Numbered from the stretch's first letter, positions 46,594-55,679 are shown. The stretch is 64,000 bases of DNA from Cupriavidus sp. (GCA_031181345.1 JAPSLC010000011.1:1-64000); one strand, 5' to 3'. The notes: a model not told the origin generated them from the letters alone. Program-made: numbers and translations.

Positions 46594-46759
46594 GGCCCCG
46601 CACCGCCGGAGCCGGCTCGCGAGCCCGGATGCCTTCGCTATACTCCAGGCATCCGGAACCGCATATCGACCGCGCACGCCGCTGTGCCGGCGCTATCGGA
46701 GACCCGTTCAGGACGTTTCAGCCATTCCCTCCCGCGGCCGTGCCGCTGCCCTTCCCGCC

Positions 46760-47398
46760 ATGACGCAACTCGCCGATCTCCGTCGTACCTATGTGCTCGG
46801 TTCGCTGACCGAAGCCGATGTCGCGCCCCAACCCATCGCGCAATTCGAACGCTGGTTCGAGGAAGCGCTGACCGCCAAGCTGCCCGAGCCGAATGCGATG
46901 ACGCTGGCCACGGTCGACGCCAGCGGCCAGCCCTCGGCCCGCATCGTGCTGCTCAAGGGCATCGACGCGCAGGGCTTCACCTTCTTCACCAACTACGAGA
47001 GCCGCAAGGGGCTGGACCTCGCGGTCAATCCGCGCGCGGCGCTGCTGTTCCACTGGGTCCAGCTCGAACGGCAGGTTCGCATCGAAGGCGTCGTCGAGAA
47101 AGTCAGCGACGCCGAGAGCGATGCCTACTTTGCCTCGCGACCGCTGGGCTCGCGCATCGGCGCCTGGGCCTCGGCGCAGAGCCAGGAGGTGTCGGACCGC
47201 GCGCTGCTGGAGGAGCGCGAGGCCGAGTTCCGCCAGCGCTTCGGCGAGAACCCGCCGCGGCCGCCGCATTGGGGCGGCTATCGCGTGGCGCCGACGCGCG
47301 TCGAATTCTGGCAGGGCCGCCCGTCGCGGCTGCACGATCGCATCGCTTATCTGCGCCAGCCCGACGGCAGCTGGCGCATCGCGCGGCTGTCGCCGTAA
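46760..47398 (+). CDS. pdxH: Pyridoxamine 5'-phosphate oxidase
   Basis: PdxH makes pyridoxal 5'-phosphate from pyridoxine or pyridoxamine phosphate with FMN and oxygen. The 212-residue length is typical. [20 protein letters not shown] and [20 protein letters not shown] are the FMN-binding segments. The C-terminal [19 protein letters not shown] contains the substrate-binding Arg and His. The start [11 protein letters not shown] matches the family. It follows the MFS gene and is followed by cfa on the same strand. PLP is the cofactor of KynU encoded later in this window. Confidence 0.97.
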   Translation: MTQLADLRRTYVLGSLTEADVAPQPIAQFERWFEEALTAKLPEPNAMTLATVDASGQPSARIVLLKGIDAQGFTFFTNYESRKGLDLAVNPRAALLFHWVQLERQVRIEGVVEKVSDAESDAYFASRPLGSRIGAWASAQSQEVSDRALLEEREAEFRQRFGENPPRPPHWGGYRVAPTRVEFWQGRPSRLHDRIAYLRQPDGSWRIARLSP

Positions 47399-47502
47399 GT
47401 CGCCGCGGCGCCGCGTGAGTGCTCCCATCAGCGGCGCGAAGTTTTGCCCCTGTCATTGATATGGGGTCCAGGCAGTGCACTGCACACCGGCGCAGTTTGG
47501 CG

Positions 47503-47508
47503 TATAAA
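47503..47508 (+). promoter_or_regulatory. Candidate -10 element upstream of cfa
   Basis: TATAAA occurs in GCGTATAAAGTG about 155 bp before the cfa start. The hexamer 17 bp upstream is a poor -35 match. cfa is a known RpoS-dependent gene in enteric bacteria, so a stationary-phase promoter is possible here. Confidence 0.4.
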
Positions 47509-47664
47509 GTGAAACGCCAGACGCACCGGGCAGCGGGCTCTGGCGTTGGGTATGGCACAGTCTGATATATCGGAAGACGCAGCCGAAAACGAAGTGGAAG
47601 ACGTAGCCGCGCCCACAGTTGTTCGTTGGAGAAGTATGCCGCCATTCATCAGGAGGAAAGCCGC

Positions 47665-48897
47665 ATGTTTTTCAAGCAAGCACTGGACACGCAACTGGAG
47701 CGCTGGGTCGCGGAGCTGCGCGACAAGGCCAACCTGCCCGTCAAGCTGCGGCTCTGGAATGGCCACGAATACGCGCTGGGCAACTTCGAACAACCGGCGG
47801 TCACGCTGACCGTGCGCGAGGCCGGCGCGCTGCCGCTGCTGCTGACGCCGACGCTGGACAACCTGGGCGAGGCCTACGTCCAGCAGAAGATCGATCTGGA
47901 GGGCAAGCTCGCCGACATCATCGCGGTCGGCTACGGCTTCTCCCGCGCCACCACGCAACTGGCCGGCAGCACGCTGGCGCGCGTCGCGCAGCGCTTCACC
48001 CATACCAGGCAGGCAGACAAGGCGTCGATCGAATACCACTACGACGTCTCCAACGATTTCTACAAGTTGTGGCTGGACCCGAACATGGTCTACTCGTGCG
48101 CCTACTTCGAGCACGGCACCGAGGACCTGGCCACCGCGCAACTGAAAAAGATCGACCACATCCTGACCAAGATCCGCGTGCAGCCGGGCCAGACGCTGCT
48201 CGACATCGGCTGCGGCTGGGGCGCGCTGGTGCTGCGCGCCGCGCAGAAGTTCGGCGCGCGCTGTGTGGGCATCACGCTGTCGGAAAACCAGTTCGCGCTG
48301 GCAACCGAGCGGGTCCGGCAGGCCGGGCTGCAGGACCAGATCGAGATCCGCCTGCAGGACTACCGCGACGTCGGCGGGACCTTCGACCGCATCACCAGCG
48401 TCGGCATGTTCGAGCATGTCGGCAAGGAAAACCTGGTCACCTACTTCAGCCGCATGTGCGAGCTGCTGGCCGACGACGGCATCGCGATGAACCACGGCAT
48501 CACCTCGCCGGACCCGGACAGCGGCAAGGTGCCGATGGACGGCGCGCAATTCATGGACCGCTACGTGTTCCCGCAGGGCGAGCTGCCGCATATCGGCATG
48601 GTGCTGCATACGCTGGCCAAGGGCGGCCTCGAGGCCTACGACGTCGAACTGCTGCGCCGGCACTATGCGCAGACGCTGCGGCACTGGGCCGAGAACTTCG
48701 AGACGCATGGCGAGACCATCCGCGCGATGGTCGGCGAGAAGAAATACCGCATCTGGCGCGTCTATCTGGCCGGCTGCGCGCAGGCCTTCGACAGCGAGAA
48801 GATGTCGATCTACCAGGTGGTCTGCCACAAGGGCACCCAGCCGTCGAACACGCTGCCCTGGTCGCGGCATTACATCTACGACAAGACGCTTGATTGA
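47665..48897 (+). CDS. cfa: Cyclopropane-fatty-acid-phospholipid synthase
   Basis: CFA synthase adds a methylene from S-adenosylmethionine to cis double bonds of membrane phospholipids, which stiffens the membrane under acid or stationary-phase stress. This 410-residue protein has a methyltransferase domain with LLDIGCGWGALVLRAAQKFG (motif I), GITLSENQFALATERV and SVGMFEHVGKENLVTYF. The IEYHYDVSNDFYKLWLDPNM segment is the lipid-binding signature. A perfect AGGAGG lies eight bases before the ATG at 47665 and sets the start. The next gene begins inside its last codons. Confidence 0.94.
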   Translation: MFFKQALDTQLERWVAELRDKANLPVKLRLWNGHEYALGNFEQPAVTLTVREAGALPLLLTPTLDNLGEAYVQQKIDLEGKLADIIAVGYGFSRATTQLAGSTLARVAQRFTHTRQADKASIEYHYDVSNDFYKLWLDPNMVYSCAYFEHGTEDLATAQLKKIDHILTKIRVQPGQTLLDIGCGWGALVLRAAQKFGARCVGITLSENQFALATERVRQAGLQDQIEIRLQDYRDVGGTFDRITSVGMFEHVGKENLVTYFSRMCELLADDGIAMNHGITSPDPDSGKVPMDGAQFMDRYVFPQGELPHIGMVLHTLAKGGLEAYDVELLRRHYAQTLRHWAENFETHGETIRAMVGEKKYRIWRVYLAGCAQAFDSEKMSIYQVVCHKGTQPSNTLPWSRHYIYDKTLD

Positions 48898-49999
48898 CGA
48901 TTTGTTTGGCGACCTGCCGCCTGCATCCGCAACGCCAACCGAAAAGTCACTGGGTCCCCGCCTGCGCGGGGATGACGCCGCACCAGACAGAGGTGTCGTC
49001 CCCGCGAAAGCGGGGACCCAGCGTCTTCGGCGCGGCAAGACGGTCCAGCCCGTCGCCGCCTCCGCCGAACTGGCGGCGCTGGCTGCCCGGCTGCCCCGCC
49101 ACCTCTACCTCGGCACCTCGACCTGGTCCTACCCCGGCTGGAAAGGCCTGGTCTACGACGGCGACTACAGCGACAGCCTGCTGTCGCGCAAGGGACTCGC
49201 CGCCTACGCCAGCCATCCGCTGCTGCGCGCGGCCGGCGTCGATCGCGGCTTCTACGCGCCGATTCCGCTGGCGGACTACCTGGCCTACGCGGCGCAGGTG
49301 CCCGACGATTTCCGCTTCCTGGTCAAGGCGCCCGCCAGCGTCTGCGATCCGTGGCTGCGCGCCAGCAATGGCGCCGGGCGGCTGGCCAATGCGGCGTTTC
49401 TCGATGTGGAGATCGCGATCCGCGATTTCATCACGCCGGCCACCGCCGGGCTCGGCGCCAAGTGCGGGCCGCTGTTGTTCCAGCTATCGCCGCTGCGCGC
49501 GATGGCCGCCGATGCCGCGGGCTTCCTGGAGCGGCTCGACGCCTTCCTGTCGGCGCTGCCCGCGCTCGATCCGGTGCAGACGCCCAACGCCTGCTATGCG
49601 GTCGAGTTGCGCGACCCCGAACTGCTGACCCCGCGCTTCATCAAGCTGCTGCGCTCGCATGGCGTGCGCTTCGGCTGCGCCGCGCGCGACCGCATGCCGC
49701 CGCTGGCGCGCCTGGCCCCGGCGCAGGCGCTGCGCGATGAAGGCGAGCCGGGGCCGCTGGTGCTGCGCTGGCTGCTGCATCAGGGCTATGGCTACGAGCA
49801 GGCCGAGGCGGCCTTCGAGCCGTTCGACCGGCTGCACGTGCTCGATCCGCAGACGCTGGCGGCCGCGGCCGACCTGGCCGTGCGCACGCTGCAGGCCGGG
49901 CAGCCGGCCTATCTGATCGTCAGCAACAACGCCGAGGGCTGCGCGCCGCTGACGCTGGCGCGGCTGGCCGAGGCAATCGCGCAGCGGCTGGGCGTGTAG
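48890..49999 (+). CDS. DUF72 domain protein with an in-frame REP-like element
   Basis: This protein of about 369 residues contains a DUF72 TIM-barrel-like domain: YLGTSTWSYPGWKGLVYDGD, GFYAPIPLADYLAYAAQVPD and YAVELRDPELLTPRFIKLL. DUF72 has no known activity. No ATG or GTG lies before the conserved domain in frame. The only starts are TTG at 48890 (overlapping cfa) and TTG at 48902, both upstream of a 72-bp REP-like element. The element is read as 24 codons, giving GPRLRGDDAAPDRGVVPAKA. The N-terminus is therefore unusual, and either a leaky start or translation coupling to cfa is likely. Confidence 0.85.
   Translation: MIDDLFGDLPPASATPTEKSLGPRLRGDDAAPDRGVVPAKAGTQRLRRGKTVQPVAASAELAALAARLPRHLYLGTSTWSYPGWKGLVYDGDYSDSLLSRKGLAAYASHPLLRAAGVDRGFYAPIPLADYLAYAAQVPDDFRFLVKAPASVCDPWLRASNGAGRLANAAFLDVEIAIRDFITPATAGLGAKCGPLLFQLSPLRAMAADAAGFLERLDAFLSALPALDPVQTPNACYAVELRDPELLTPRFIKLLRSHGVRFGCAARDRMPPLARLAPAQALRDEGEPGPLVLRWLLHQGYGYEQAEAAFEPFDRLHVLDPQTLAAAADLAVRTLQAGQPAYLIVSNNAEGCAPLTLARLAEAIAQRLGV
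48950..49021. repeat. REP-like palindromic element (family B), copy 2, inside the DUF72 frame
   Basis: Perfect 12-bp outer arms CTGGGTCCCCGC and GCGGGGACCCAG bound a 72-bp element. It has inner palindromic segments around GATGAC and GTCGTC. Seventy-two bases are exactly 24 codons, so the reading frame of the surrounding gene is kept. Confidence 0.85.
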
Positions 50000-50032
50000 C
50001 TTCCCACCGCTGCCGCTGCCATCGACGCGCGC

Positions 50033-50578
50033 TTACTGCGCGCGCAGCCGATGGGCGAAGCTCTTGCGGAACTTGGCGACCTTGGGCGAGATCACGAAGG
50101 CGCAATAGCCCTGTTCCGGATGATTGCGGAAGTAGTTCTGGTGATAGGCCTCGGCGCGCCAGTAGCGCTGCGCCGGCTCGACCTGCGTGACCAGCGGGCC
50201 GTCGTAGAGCTGGCGCGCGGCGATGTCGGCCATCACCTGCTGCGCGGTGTCGCGCTGCGCGTCCGAGTGGGTGTAGATCACCGAGCGGTATTGCGTGCCG
50301 ACGTCGTTGCCCTGGCGATTGAGCGTGGTCGGATCGTGGATCGCGAAGAAGATCTCCAGGATCTCGCGATAGGAGATCGCCGACGGGTCGAACGACACCC
50401 GCACCACTTCGGCATGGCCGGTGTCGCCGCTGCAGACCTGCTCATAACTGGGATCGTCGACATGGCCGCCGGTATAGCCGGACTCCACCGCGGTCACCCC
50501 TTCGACCTGCTGATAGACCGCCTCCAGGCACCAGAAGCAGCCGCCACCGAGCGTGGCGATTTCGGTTCGATCTTGCAT
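50033..50578 (-). CDS. msrA: Peptide-methionine (S)-S-oxide reductase
   Basis: MsrA reduces methionine sulfoxide in proteins back to methionine. The 181-residue length is typical. The active site GGGCFWCLEAVYQQVEGV is near residues 11-28, with the nucleophilic Cys at GCFWC. GYTGGHVDDPSYEQVCSGDT, then GHAEVVRVSFDP and TQYRSVIYTH are the family core. A second Cys for recycling lies near the C-terminus (QGYCAFV). It follows the CoA-ligase gene on the same strand, with 59 bp between, and may share its transcript. Confidence 0.96.
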   Translation of the reverse strand: MQDRTEIATLGGGCFWCLEAVYQQVEGVTAVESGYTGGHVDDPSYEQVCSGDTGHAEVVRVSFDPSAISYREILEIFFAIHDPTTLNRQGNDVGTQYRSVIYTHSDAQRDTAQQVMADIAARQLYDGPLVTQVEPAQRYWRAEAYHQNYFRNHPEQGYCAFVISPKVAKFRKSFAHRLRAQ

Positions 50579-50637
50579 GGATGCTTACCCGTTGGGATGC
50601 GCCGCACGGCGCGATCGACCGATGATACCCGCCGCGC

Positions 50638-52236
50638 TCAGATCGTGCCGCCGCCGCCGCTGCCGCCGGTATTGCCACGGGCCGCCTCCAGCGTCGCGCG
50701 CAACTGCGGCTTCAGTACCTTGCCGAGCGCGCTCTTGGGCAGCATGTCGAGCAGCACCACCTCGCGCGGCAGCTTGAAGCGGGCGATGCGGGCGGCCAGC
50801 GTCTCGCGCAACGGCTCGGTCGCCAGCGCGGCGCGGTCCGCGTGCGGCGCCGGCACGATGACCGCGACCGGCACCTCGCCCCAGCGCGGATCCGGCAAAC
50901 CCACCACCGCGCATTCGGCCACGCCGGGCAGCGCGACCAGCGCATTCTCGATCTCGGCCGGATAGATGTTCTCGCCGCCGGAGATGATCATGTCCTTGCT
51001 GCGCCCGACCACCTCGATGCAGCCGTCGGCGTCGCGATGCCCGAGATCGCCCGAGCGGAACCAGCCGTCGACGAAGCCGGGATGGGAAGGCTCGCGCCAG
51101 TAGCCCTGCATCAGGTTGCTGGCGCGGATGCAGATCTCGCCAACCTCCCCTTCTGCCACTTGCTCGCCGTCGCGGCCGATCAGCCGCACCTGCGCCTCGG
51201 GCTGCGGCCAGCCGGCATAGCCGGGCCGCGCCATCGCCTCGGACAGTCGCAGCACGATCGAGACCGGTCCGGTCTCGGTGGCGCCGTAGACCTGGCCCAG
51301 CGGCACCCCGCGCGCATGGAAGGCATCGATATACGCGCGCGGGATGGTCGATGAGCCGGCCATCACGCCGCGCAGCACGGTCAGATCGGCGCCGGCCCAG
51401 CCGGGATGGTCGAGCACCGCGCGCAGCGTGGCCGGCACCATCAGGGACAGCGTGGGCCGCGCCTGCGCCAGGGCCTCGAGCCAGGCGCCCGGCGTGAAGC
51501 GCTCGTGCAGCGTCACCTGCGCGCCGAGCAGCAGCGCCGGCACGGTCTGGATGCACAGCCCGCCCACATGGAACATCGGCAGCGTCGACAGGACATGGTC
51601 GGTCTCGCGCATGTCGTGCGCCCACCAACTGGCGCGCGCATTGGCCAGCAGCGCGGCCTGCGTATGCAGCGCGCCCTTGGGCTGGCCGGTGGTGCCGGAG
51701 GTGTAGACCAGCAGCAGCGGCGTGTCGTCGGGCATCGGCCCGATCGGCGCTTCGGCGGGCTCGGGCGGCGCCGGGCTGTCGATCAGGCGGTCGATATGGG
51801 CGTGGCGCACCGTGCCGCCCGCGCCTTCTCCCGCGCGCGCCACCGCCGCGGCGGCATCCGCATGCGCATCGTCATGAAAGATCGCGCGCACGCCGGCGTG
51901 CGCCGCGATGGCGGCGAGCTCGGGCACCGCCAGCCGGTAGTTCAGCGGCACGAAGATCGCGCCGAGCCGCGCGCAGGCGAACAGCAGTGCCAGTTGCAGA
52001 TCGTGGTTCAGGCACAGCGTGGCCACGCGGTCGCCGCGCGCGATGCCCCAGTCGGCCAGCAGATGCGCGGCGACGCGTTCGATGCGGCTCCACAGCTTGG
52101 CGTAGCCGATCGTACGGCCGCGGAAATGCAGCGCCGGGCGTTGCGGCTGCGTGTCGGCCAGTGCGTGCAGCGGCCGCAGCAGCGCGCCGACGCTGGCCGC
52201 ATCCAGATGCGGCCGCCCTCCGCAGGCGCCGCTCAT
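50638..52236 (-). CDS. Class I adenylate-forming acyl-CoA ligase (NicX-like cluster)
   Basis: This 532-residue AMP-dependent ligase has the P-loop LLVYTSGTTGQPKGALHTQ, the A5 motif VYGATETGPVSIVLRLSEA and the hinge GWFRSGDLGHRDADG. RSKDMIISGGENIYPAEIEN and the C-terminal Lys in PKSALGKVLKP complete it. It probably activates a small organic or aromatic acid with CoA. Its start overlaps the end of the acyl-CoA-dehydrogenase-like gene (ATGA), so the two are coupled. It is the last gene of the four-gene minus-strand arm that starts with the NicX-like dioxygenase. Confidence 0.9.
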   Translation of the reverse strand: MSGACGGRPHLDAASVGALLRPLHALADTQPQRPALHFRGRTIGYAKLWSRIERVAAHLLADWGIARGDRVATLCLNHDLQLALLFACARLGAIFVPLNYRLAVPELAAIAAHAGVRAIFHDDAHADAAAAVARAGEGAGGTVRHAHIDRLIDSPAPPEPAEAPIGPMPDDTPLLLVYTSGTTGQPKGALHTQAALLANARASWWAHDMRETDHVLSTLPMFHVGGLCIQTVPALLLGAQVTLHERFTPGAWLEALAQARPTLSLMVPATLRAVLDHPGWAGADLTVLRGVMAGSSTIPRAYIDAFHARGVPLGQVYGATETGPVSIVLRLSEAMARPGYAGWPQPEAQVRLIGRDGEQVAEGEVGEICIRASNLMQGYWREPSHPGFVDGWFRSGDLGHRDADGCIEVVGRSKDMIISGGENIYPAEIENALVALPGVAECAVVGLPDPRWGEVPVAVIVPAPHADRAALATEPLRETLAARIARFKLPREVVLLDMLPKSALGKVLKPQLRATLEAARGNTGGSGGGGTI

Positions 52237-53477
52237 TCGTCGCGCTCGCCCGGTTCGTACAGCGTCTCGCGGCCCATGCGGTCCAGGATCAGCTCGGCGG
52301 TCCACGGCAGCATCAGCGCGCCGCAGCGCGAATCGCGATAGAGCCGCTCGAGTGGCAGGTCCTTCAGCATCGATTGGCCGCCGCAGGTGCGGATCGCCAG
52401 CCGCGCGATATCGTTGGCGCCCTCCATCACCGCGTAGTGCGCGGCATAAAGGCGCATGCGCTGGTCCTTCGACGGATTGGGGCGCGCCTCGTGGATGACG
52501 CGCCAGAACAGCGAGCGCATCGACTCGAGCTGGATGCGCATCTGCGCCACCGCGATCTGCTTGGTCGGATACATGCGGCGCTTGACCGGCGGCTGGCCGG
52601 GCACCTCGCCGCGCAGGTATTGCACGGTGAAGTCGTAGGCGGCCTGCGCCACGCCCAGATAGGTAGGCGACAGCGTGAAGAACATCGCCGGCCAGGTCTG
52701 CGCGGCCTTGTAGTAGACGCCGCGCGGCATCAGCTGCTCGTCGTCCGGCACAAACACGTCCTTGAGCAGCAGCGTGCGCGAGACCGTGCCGCGCATGCCC
52801 ATCGGGTCCCAGTCGCCGGTCACGGTCAGGCCCTCGGCCTTGCCCGGCACCGCGATATACAGCGTGTCGCGCATGTCGGGATGATGGTCGCCGCGGTCCT
52901 CGGTGCAGAGGATGCCGTAGTAGTCGGCCGCGCCCGACAGCGAGGCGAAGATCTTGCGGCCGTTCAGCAGCCAGCCGCCCTCGACCTTGCGCGCGGTGGT
53001 GCCGAACGGCGCCTTGCCGGCCGCGGCCGCCGAGCCTTCCGAGAATGGCTGCGCGTAGACGGCGCCGTCCTTGACCACGCGCGCGAAATGCAATTCCCGC
53101 CGGACCGCGTGTTGGGCGCGCTGCGCGTCCGTCATCGCGATGCCGTCGGCCAGCATGCCCGTCCACATGGTCGAGCAGATATGCATGTTGTAGGTCAGCG
53201 CGGTGGCGCCGCAGAAGCGGCCGATCTCCGCGCCGATCATGCAGTAGGTCGCGAAGTCCGCGCCCTCGCCGCCGAAGGCCTTCGGCACGCACAGCGCCAG
53301 CAGCCCGGCCTCGCGCAGGTCGTCGTAGTTGGCGAACGGAAAGCTCGCCTCGCGGTCCCATTGCGCCGCGCGCGGCGCGAAGCGTTCGCGGCCGAGCCGG
53401 TTGGCCAGCGTCAGCAGACGGACCTGATCGTCGGTGAAGTCGGCCTCGCCGACGGCGGGAACGAAGTCCAGGGGCAT
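52233..53477 (-). CDS. Acyl-CoA-dehydrogenase-fold flavoprotein lacking the usual catalytic Glu
   Basis: This 414-residue protein has the full acyl-CoA dehydrogenase fold, from FTDDQVRLLTLANRLGRERF to TWPAMFFTLSPTYLGVAQAA and a final four-helix part. At the place of the usual YEGT, the C-terminus reads RDSRCGALMLPWTAELIL. The helix that carries the alternative Glu in isovaleryl-CoA dehydrogenase is also non-acidic (by-eye alignment). It may therefore be a flavin-dependent monooxygenase of the DszC/HpaB kind, supplied with FMNH2 by the divergent flavin reductase. The coupled CoA ligase fits a CoA-thioester dehydrogenase instead. Both options remain open. Confidence 0.85.
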   Translation of the reverse strand: MPLDFVPAVGEADFTDDQVRLLTLANRLGRERFAPRAAQWDREASFPFANYDDLREAGLLALCVPKAFGGEGADFATYCMIGAEIGRFCGATALTYNMHICSTMWTGMLADGIAMTDAQRAQHAVRRELHFARVVKDGAVYAQPFSEGSAAAAGKAPFGTTARKVEGGWLLNGRKIFASLSGAADYYGILCTEDRGDHHPDMRDTLYIAVPGKAEGLTVTGDWDPMGMRGTVSRTLLLKDVFVPDDEQLMPRGVYYKAAQTWPAMFFTLSPTYLGVAQAAYDFTVQYLRGEVPGQPPVKRRMYPTKQIAVAQMRIQLESMRSLFWRVIHEARPNPSKDQRMRLYAAHYAVMEGANDIARLAIRTCGGQSMLKDLPLERLYRDSRCGALMLPWTAELILDRMGRETLYEPGERDE

Positions 53478-53547
53478 GATGGTGTCTCTCGTGGTCAGCT
53501 TGTTATGGGTCCGGCGTGGGCCGCGTTGCCGCGCGTCGAAATTGGCG

Positions 53548-54405
53548 TCAGCGCACGGCGAAATGGCGCCGCAGGAAATCGAGCACGGCCGCGTTGAACA
53601 GCGCCGGCCGCTCCATGCAGGCCAGATGGCCGACGCCCGGCAGGCAGCGGTACTCGGCGCCCGGAATGCGCGCCGCCATCCGTTCCATCACCGCCGGCGC
53701 CGCATTGGCGTCGTGCTCGCCGGCCAGCGCGAGCACCGGCACCGCGATGCCCGCCAGCGCCGCGCGCTGGTCAAACCGCACCAGCGCATGCAGCGCGGCG
53801 CGATAGGTGTCGGGCGGCACGCTGGCCATCACCCGCGTGGCGAAGGCCACCGCGGCGGCCGGCGCATCGGGCGCGACCATGCCGCGCACGAGGCCCGCCG
53901 CCATCTCGCCCATGGTGCGGCCCGCGTCGAGCGGCGCGGTGCGCGCCGCGACGAAGTCGCGCTGCCAGTCGCCATCGGCCTTGCCGAAGGCCGGCGAGGT
54001 GCCGGACAGCACCATGCCGTCGATCACGGCGGGCATCGCCGCATAGGCCTGCTGCGCGACCATGCCGCCCATGCTGTGGCCGAGCAGCACCACGCGGCGA
54101 CCCGCGTCGCGCTCGGCTTGCAGCACCGGCGCCAGCGCCGCGGCCAGGCCGGCGAAGTCGTACGGGTCGATCGTCGCGCTGTCGCCGTAGCCGGGCATGT
54201 CCCAGGCGACGGCGCGGTAGCCGGCCTCGACCAGCGCGTCGAATTGCTCCGGCCAGGCGGCCTTGCCGCCGCCGATGCCATGCAGCATCACCACGGCAAC
54301 GGGGCCCTCGCCGCGCGCCGCGGTGGCGATGCCGTTGGCGTGGCGGACCAGGGAATCGCGATTGGAAGCGCGATTGGAAGCGCGATCGGAATCCAGTTCG
54401 GACAT
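53548..54405 (-). CDS. Alpha/beta hydrolase of the NicX-like cluster
   Basis: This 285-residue hydrolase has the oxyanion HGIGGGKAAWPEQFDAL segment, the nucleophile elbow LLGHSMGGMVAQ, an Asp in LALAGEHDANAAP and the His in GVGHLACMERP, a complete triad. It follows the NicX-like dioxygenase gene after 43 bp. In nicotinate and picolinate degradation, an alpha/beta hydrolase (NicD or PicE) removes formate from N-formylmaleamate, the dioxygenase product. That role is inferred from position; the sequence itself is not close to NicD. An ASNR tandem repeat sits at the N-terminus, reflecting repeated GATTGGAAGC. Confidence 0.88.
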   Translation of the reverse strand: MSELDSDRASNRASNRDSLVRHANGIATAARGEGPVAVVMLHGIGGGKAAWPEQFDALVEAGYRAVAWDMPGYGDSATIDPYDFAGLAAALAPVLQAERDAGRRVVLLGHSMGGMVAQQAYAAMPAVIDGMVLSGTSPAFGKADGDWQRDFVAARTAPLDAGRTMGEMAAGLVRGMVAPDAPAAAVAFATRVMASVPPDTYRAALHALVRFDQRAALAGIAVPVLALAGEHDANAAPAVMERMAARIPGAEYRCLPGVGHLACMERPALFNAAVLDFLRRHFAVR

Positions 54406-54448
54406 CGAAGCTCCTTGCGGCGTGTCAGCCGGTCAGCGTGTCAACGTG

Positions 54449-55519
54449 TCAGCGCGGCAAATCGGCCAACCAGCCCTGCTCGACCTCGGCCACGCCATCC
54501 AGCGTCACCGTGCAGCCGCGCAGCGGCAGATCGAAATGGCCCAGCGTATGGCGGCCGGCCACTTCGTTGGCGCCGGTCGAATAGAGGAAGTTGCCGGCAA
54601 ACGCGCGCAGCTCGGTGCCGTTGCAATCGCGCCGGTCGTAGAAGGTCAGCGCGTCCCAGCGGGCCTGCGGGTTCATGCCCCAGCCGACATGCGAGACCGC
54701 GTAGGCATCGCGCGTGCCTTCCCGGTCGGCCCAGGCCGCGTAGTAGCCGCGCATCATGTCGGCATCGACGCCGTGGCCCTCGATGCCGACGATGTAGTCG
54801 TTCTCGACATGGCAGACCACCGTATCGCGCAGATAGGTCTTGAAGGTCAGGTTGACGTCGCCGGGCGCCAGCACCAGCGTGCCGTTGACCTGGCCGGTGG
54901 CCGGGAACGCCAGGCACAGCCCGCCCGGCCAGTGCGCGACCTGTCCCGGCTTGTTGCAATAGCCCCAGACGCCGCCCACGCGCGCGCCGGCCAGGCCAAC
55001 GCGCAGGTCGGTGCCGGCGCCGGAGCTCACGCGCATCTCGGCGGCACCGCGCAGCCGCCGCATCGCCGCGCGCACGCCGGTCTCCAGCGCGGGGTCGGGC
55101 ACGCAGCGTTCGAGAATCTCGGGATGTTCGTTGCTGATCATCAGCAGCCGCGGCACGACGCCGTCGGCGCCGCGCAGGATCCGCGGCAGTTCGGGCGCGT
55201 GCAGCAGGCCTTCGACGGTGCAGTCCAGCACCAGATGGCAGCGCGCCAGCGCGGCGATCACCGGCTCGAGCTGCTGCAACGCATCGCTGGCACCGGTCGA
55301 GCGTACCGGGGCGGGCGCCTGCAGCGCGGGGGTCGGCACCCGTATCCGGACCGGGGTGGCGCCCAGCGCCTGCACCGCCAGTTCGGCCAAGTCCACGATG
55401 ACTTGTCGGGATTGCGACTCCGCTACAATGCCGACAACTTCACCCGCGGAAAGCGCGCACAGCTCCAGCGTCCGGCGGAAGGCCGCCAGCCAGCGGTGTT
55501 CGATCTGCTCGACGAGCAT
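54449..55519 (-). CDS. NicX-like 2,5-dihydroxypyridine 5,6-dioxygenase (M29-like fold)
   Basis: This 356-residue protein resembles NicX of Pseudomonas putida, which opens 2,5-dihydroxypyridine to N-formylmaleamate with Fe(II). By eye, YCNKPGQVAHWPGGLCLAFP and GTLVLAPGDVNLTFKTYLRD match the NicX core. Three metal ligands reported for NicX appear conserved: His277 in SHVGWG, and His328 and Asp330 in GHFDLPLR. The start ATG at 55519 has GAGGAGG upstream. It is the first gene of a four-gene arm and is divergent from a flavin reductase and a MarR gene. The true ring substrate is unknown, and NicX-related aminopeptidases (M29) are the alternative reading. Confidence 0.82.
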   Translation of the reverse strand: MLVEQIEHRWLAAFRRTLELCALSAGEVVGIVAESQSRQVIVDLAELAVQALGATPVRIRVPTPALQAPAPVRSTGASDALQQLEPVIAALARCHLVLDCTVEGLLHAPELPRILRGADGVVPRLLMISNEHPEILERCVPDPALETGVRAAMRRLRGAAEMRVSSGAGTDLRVGLAGARVGGVWGYCNKPGQVAHWPGGLCLAFPATGQVNGTLVLAPGDVNLTFKTYLRDTVVCHVENDYIVGIEGHGVDADMMRGYYAAWADREGTRDAYAVSHVGWGMNPQARWDALTFYDRRDCNGTELRAFAGNFLYSTGANEVAGRHTLGHFDLPLRGCTVTLDGVAEVEQGWLADLPR

Positions 55520-55667
55520 GACACTCCTCCTCTGCTCCGGGGCCCGGCCCCGCCCTCGGTGCGTTCCGCGGCATCGCAGCAAAGCCCCGCCTTGCCGTTT
55601 GCGTCTCGCCCCTGGTCCCTCGCTTGTGTTTCCAGCTTGTGATTCTGCGTTCTGCGGCAAATAATAT

Positions 55668-55679
55668 ATGAAATTTCAT
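55668..55679. promoter_or_regulatory. Palindromic operator candidate between the divergent catabolic arms
   Basis: ATGAAATTTCAT is a perfect 12-bp palindrome in the AT-rich patch AATAATATAT before the flavin reductase, about 150 bp upstream of the NicX-like gene. A MarR regulator gene is 0.6 kb away, so it is the likely binder. Confidence 0.6.

Noticed and set aside
47545..47570. Sigma-54 promoter suggested by TGGCAC before cfa
   Set aside because: The -12 element (TTGC) is missing at the required spacing.
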